The notes under the pieces: generated by a model
Databases searched by the model: none
The model's input: the letters and a program-made list of their open reading frames with translations, nothing else
Told to the model about the DNA's origin: nothing
Shown: positions 6,587-6,935 of the stretch, one piece after another
Numbering within the stretch: the stretch's first letter is position 1
Layout: every line of letters begins with the position of its first letter
Program-made: the position numbers and the translations under genes
From: DASSJF01 sp035280345
Lineage (GTDB): Bacteria > Sysuimicrobiota > Sysuimicrobiia > Sysuimicrobiales > Segetimicrobiaceae
Length of the DNA stretch: 6,935 nt
NCBI GenBank assembly: GCA_035280345.1
Contig: DATEGA010000049.1
Location: 1-6,935, forward strand
Reading direction: 5' to 3'

Positions 6587-6594
6587 CCTCCTTT
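6587..6594 (-). promoter_or_regulatory. Ribosome binding site of the blue copper protein
   Basis: AAAGGAGG on the - strand stands 7 bases before the ATG at 6579. It is the strongest Shine-Dalgarno match in the window, consistent with abundant product, and it excludes the longer in-frame start upstream. Confidence 0.85.
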
Positions 6595-6626
6595 GGTCTC
6601 CGACCGCATATCTGGGGCCGCGGTGC

Positions 6627-6655
6627 GGGTACAGCTTGTTAGCCGCACTGTACCC
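6627..6655. promoter_or_regulatory. Operator-like inverted repeat upstream of the redox cluster
   Basis: GGGTACAG (6627-6634) and CTGTACCC (6648-6655) are perfect 8-bp inverted arms with a 13-base spacer. Their centres are 21 bp apart, about two helical turns, as expected for a dimeric regulator binding one face of DNA. The site is 48-76 bases before the blue copper start codon. It could also fold as an RNA hairpin if transcription begins upstream. No convincing -10/-35 pair is visible nearby. The regulator is unknown. Confidence 0.45.
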
Positions 6656-6731
6656 CCTCGCGCGCCGGCGACCATCCTCAAAGGCCGCCACTGCGAAATG
6701 GCGATTTGCCGTGATGCGGTATCAGGCGGCC

Positions 6732-6772
6732 GCCCGATGTCCCCTTTCCGCATGAACTTATCCGCATCGGGC
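6732..6772. repeat. Second inverted repeat in the divergent intergenic region
   Basis: GCCCGATG (6732-6739) and CATCGGGC (6765-6772) are perfect 8-bp inverted arms with a 25-base spacer. Inside lies a direct repeat TCCGCAT (6747-6753 and 6761-6767). It ends 29 bases before the + strand dehydrogenase start, so it could be an operator for that gene or for the divergent cluster. In GC-rich DNA such a repeat can also arise by chance. Confidence 0.3.
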
Positions 6773-6801
6773 AGAAGTACCGCGACTATGGTGAGGAAAT
6801 C

Positions 6802-6935
6802 ATGACCAAACGGGTCGGGTTTGTCGGGTTAGGCCGGATGGGGCAGCCGATGGCGCGTCGGCTGCTCGCCGCCGGCTATCCGGTCACGGCCTACGATATC
6901 CGGGAGGATGCCGTGGCGGCGGCCCGCGCCTCCGG
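6802..6935 (+). CDS. 3-hydroxyisobutyrate dehydrogenase-family NAD(P)-dependent oxidoreductase (3' partial)
   Basis: Only the first 44 codons are inside the window. The N-terminus is a Rossmann NAD(P)-binding motif, VGFVGLGRMGQPMA, with the glycines G9, G11 and G14 and the GLGxMGxxM signature of the beta-hydroxyacid dehydrogenase family (3-hydroxyisobutyrate, tartronate semialdehyde and glyoxylate/succinic semialdehyde reductases). An acidic residue ends the second strand (AYDIRED, D28), which favours NAD over NADP, though weakly. The substrate cannot be told without the C-terminal domain. ATG at 6802 follows GAGG (6793-6796) by 5 bases. The gene is transcribed away from the redox cluster and need not be related to it. 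Confidence 0.9.
   Translation, partial: MTKRVGFVGLGRMGQPMARRLLAAGYPVTAYDIREDAVAAARAS

Noticed and set aside
6630..6652. CopY-type copper box (TACA-n2-TGTA) within the dyad
   Set aside because: TACA and TGTA are present but separated by far more than two bases, so it does not fit the known copper-box geometry.
6580..6753. N-terminal extension of the blue copper protein to 6753
   Set aside because: It would bury the signal peptide behind 58 unrelated residues and ignore the ideal ribosome site at 6587-6594.
1..6935. tRNA, rRNA, CRISPR arrays, insertion sequences
   Set aside because: No cloverleaf, rRNA-like stretch, regular spaced repeat, transposase or flanking direct repeat was seen on either strand.

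Overview
The window looks like chromosomal DNA from a GC-rich bacterium (roughly two thirds GC by eye). It is probably diderm, because one product looks like an outer-membrane beta-barrel: Sec signal peptide, alternating amphipathic strands and a C-terminal Phe. Codon choice and gene style would suit an uncultivated soil or subsurface lineage such as Rokubacteria, NC10 or a similar group. That is a guess; nothing here fixes the taxonomy.

Layout. On the + strand, bases 1-2029 hold a two-component system: the C-terminal part of a membrane sensor histidine kinase (NarX/DegS type, HisKA_3 plus HATPase_c), cut by the window start, overlapping by 11 bp a NarL/LuxR-type response regulator. A GC-rich hairpin lies in the short convergent gap (2030-2078). 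On the - strand, read from 6579 down to 2079, five genes appear to form one electron-transfer cluster: (1) a secreted sulfocyanin/rusticyanin-like blue copper protein; (2) a membrane-anchored CuA-type cupredoxin; (3) a polytopic NosR/NapH-like 4Fe-4S membrane protein, overlapping gene 2 by an ATGA; (4) a second CuA-type cupredoxin, 11 bp downstream; (5) a secreted protein fusing an N-terminal mono-haem CXXCH segment to a predicted outer-membrane beta-barrel, resembling the Cyc2 iron-oxidase architecture. On the + strand at 6802, the first 44 codons of a 3-hydroxyisobutyrate dehydrogenase-family NAD(P)-dependent oxidoreductase run off the end.

How the genes may work together (inference). A porin-cytochrome in the outer membrane, a soluble blue copper protein in the periplasm, two CuA carriers facing the periplasm and an Fe-S membrane protein could form a wire between an extracellular donor or acceptor and the inner membrane. 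The component list recalls the rus operon of Acidithiobacillus ferrooxidans (Cyc2, rusticyanin, CuA subunit of an aa3 oxidase). Here, however, no catalytic haem-copper oxidase subunit I and no di-haem c4 are present, and a NosR-like protein sits between the two CuA proteins. Transport of electrons in either direction is possible. The nearby two-component system is a plausible but unproven regulator.
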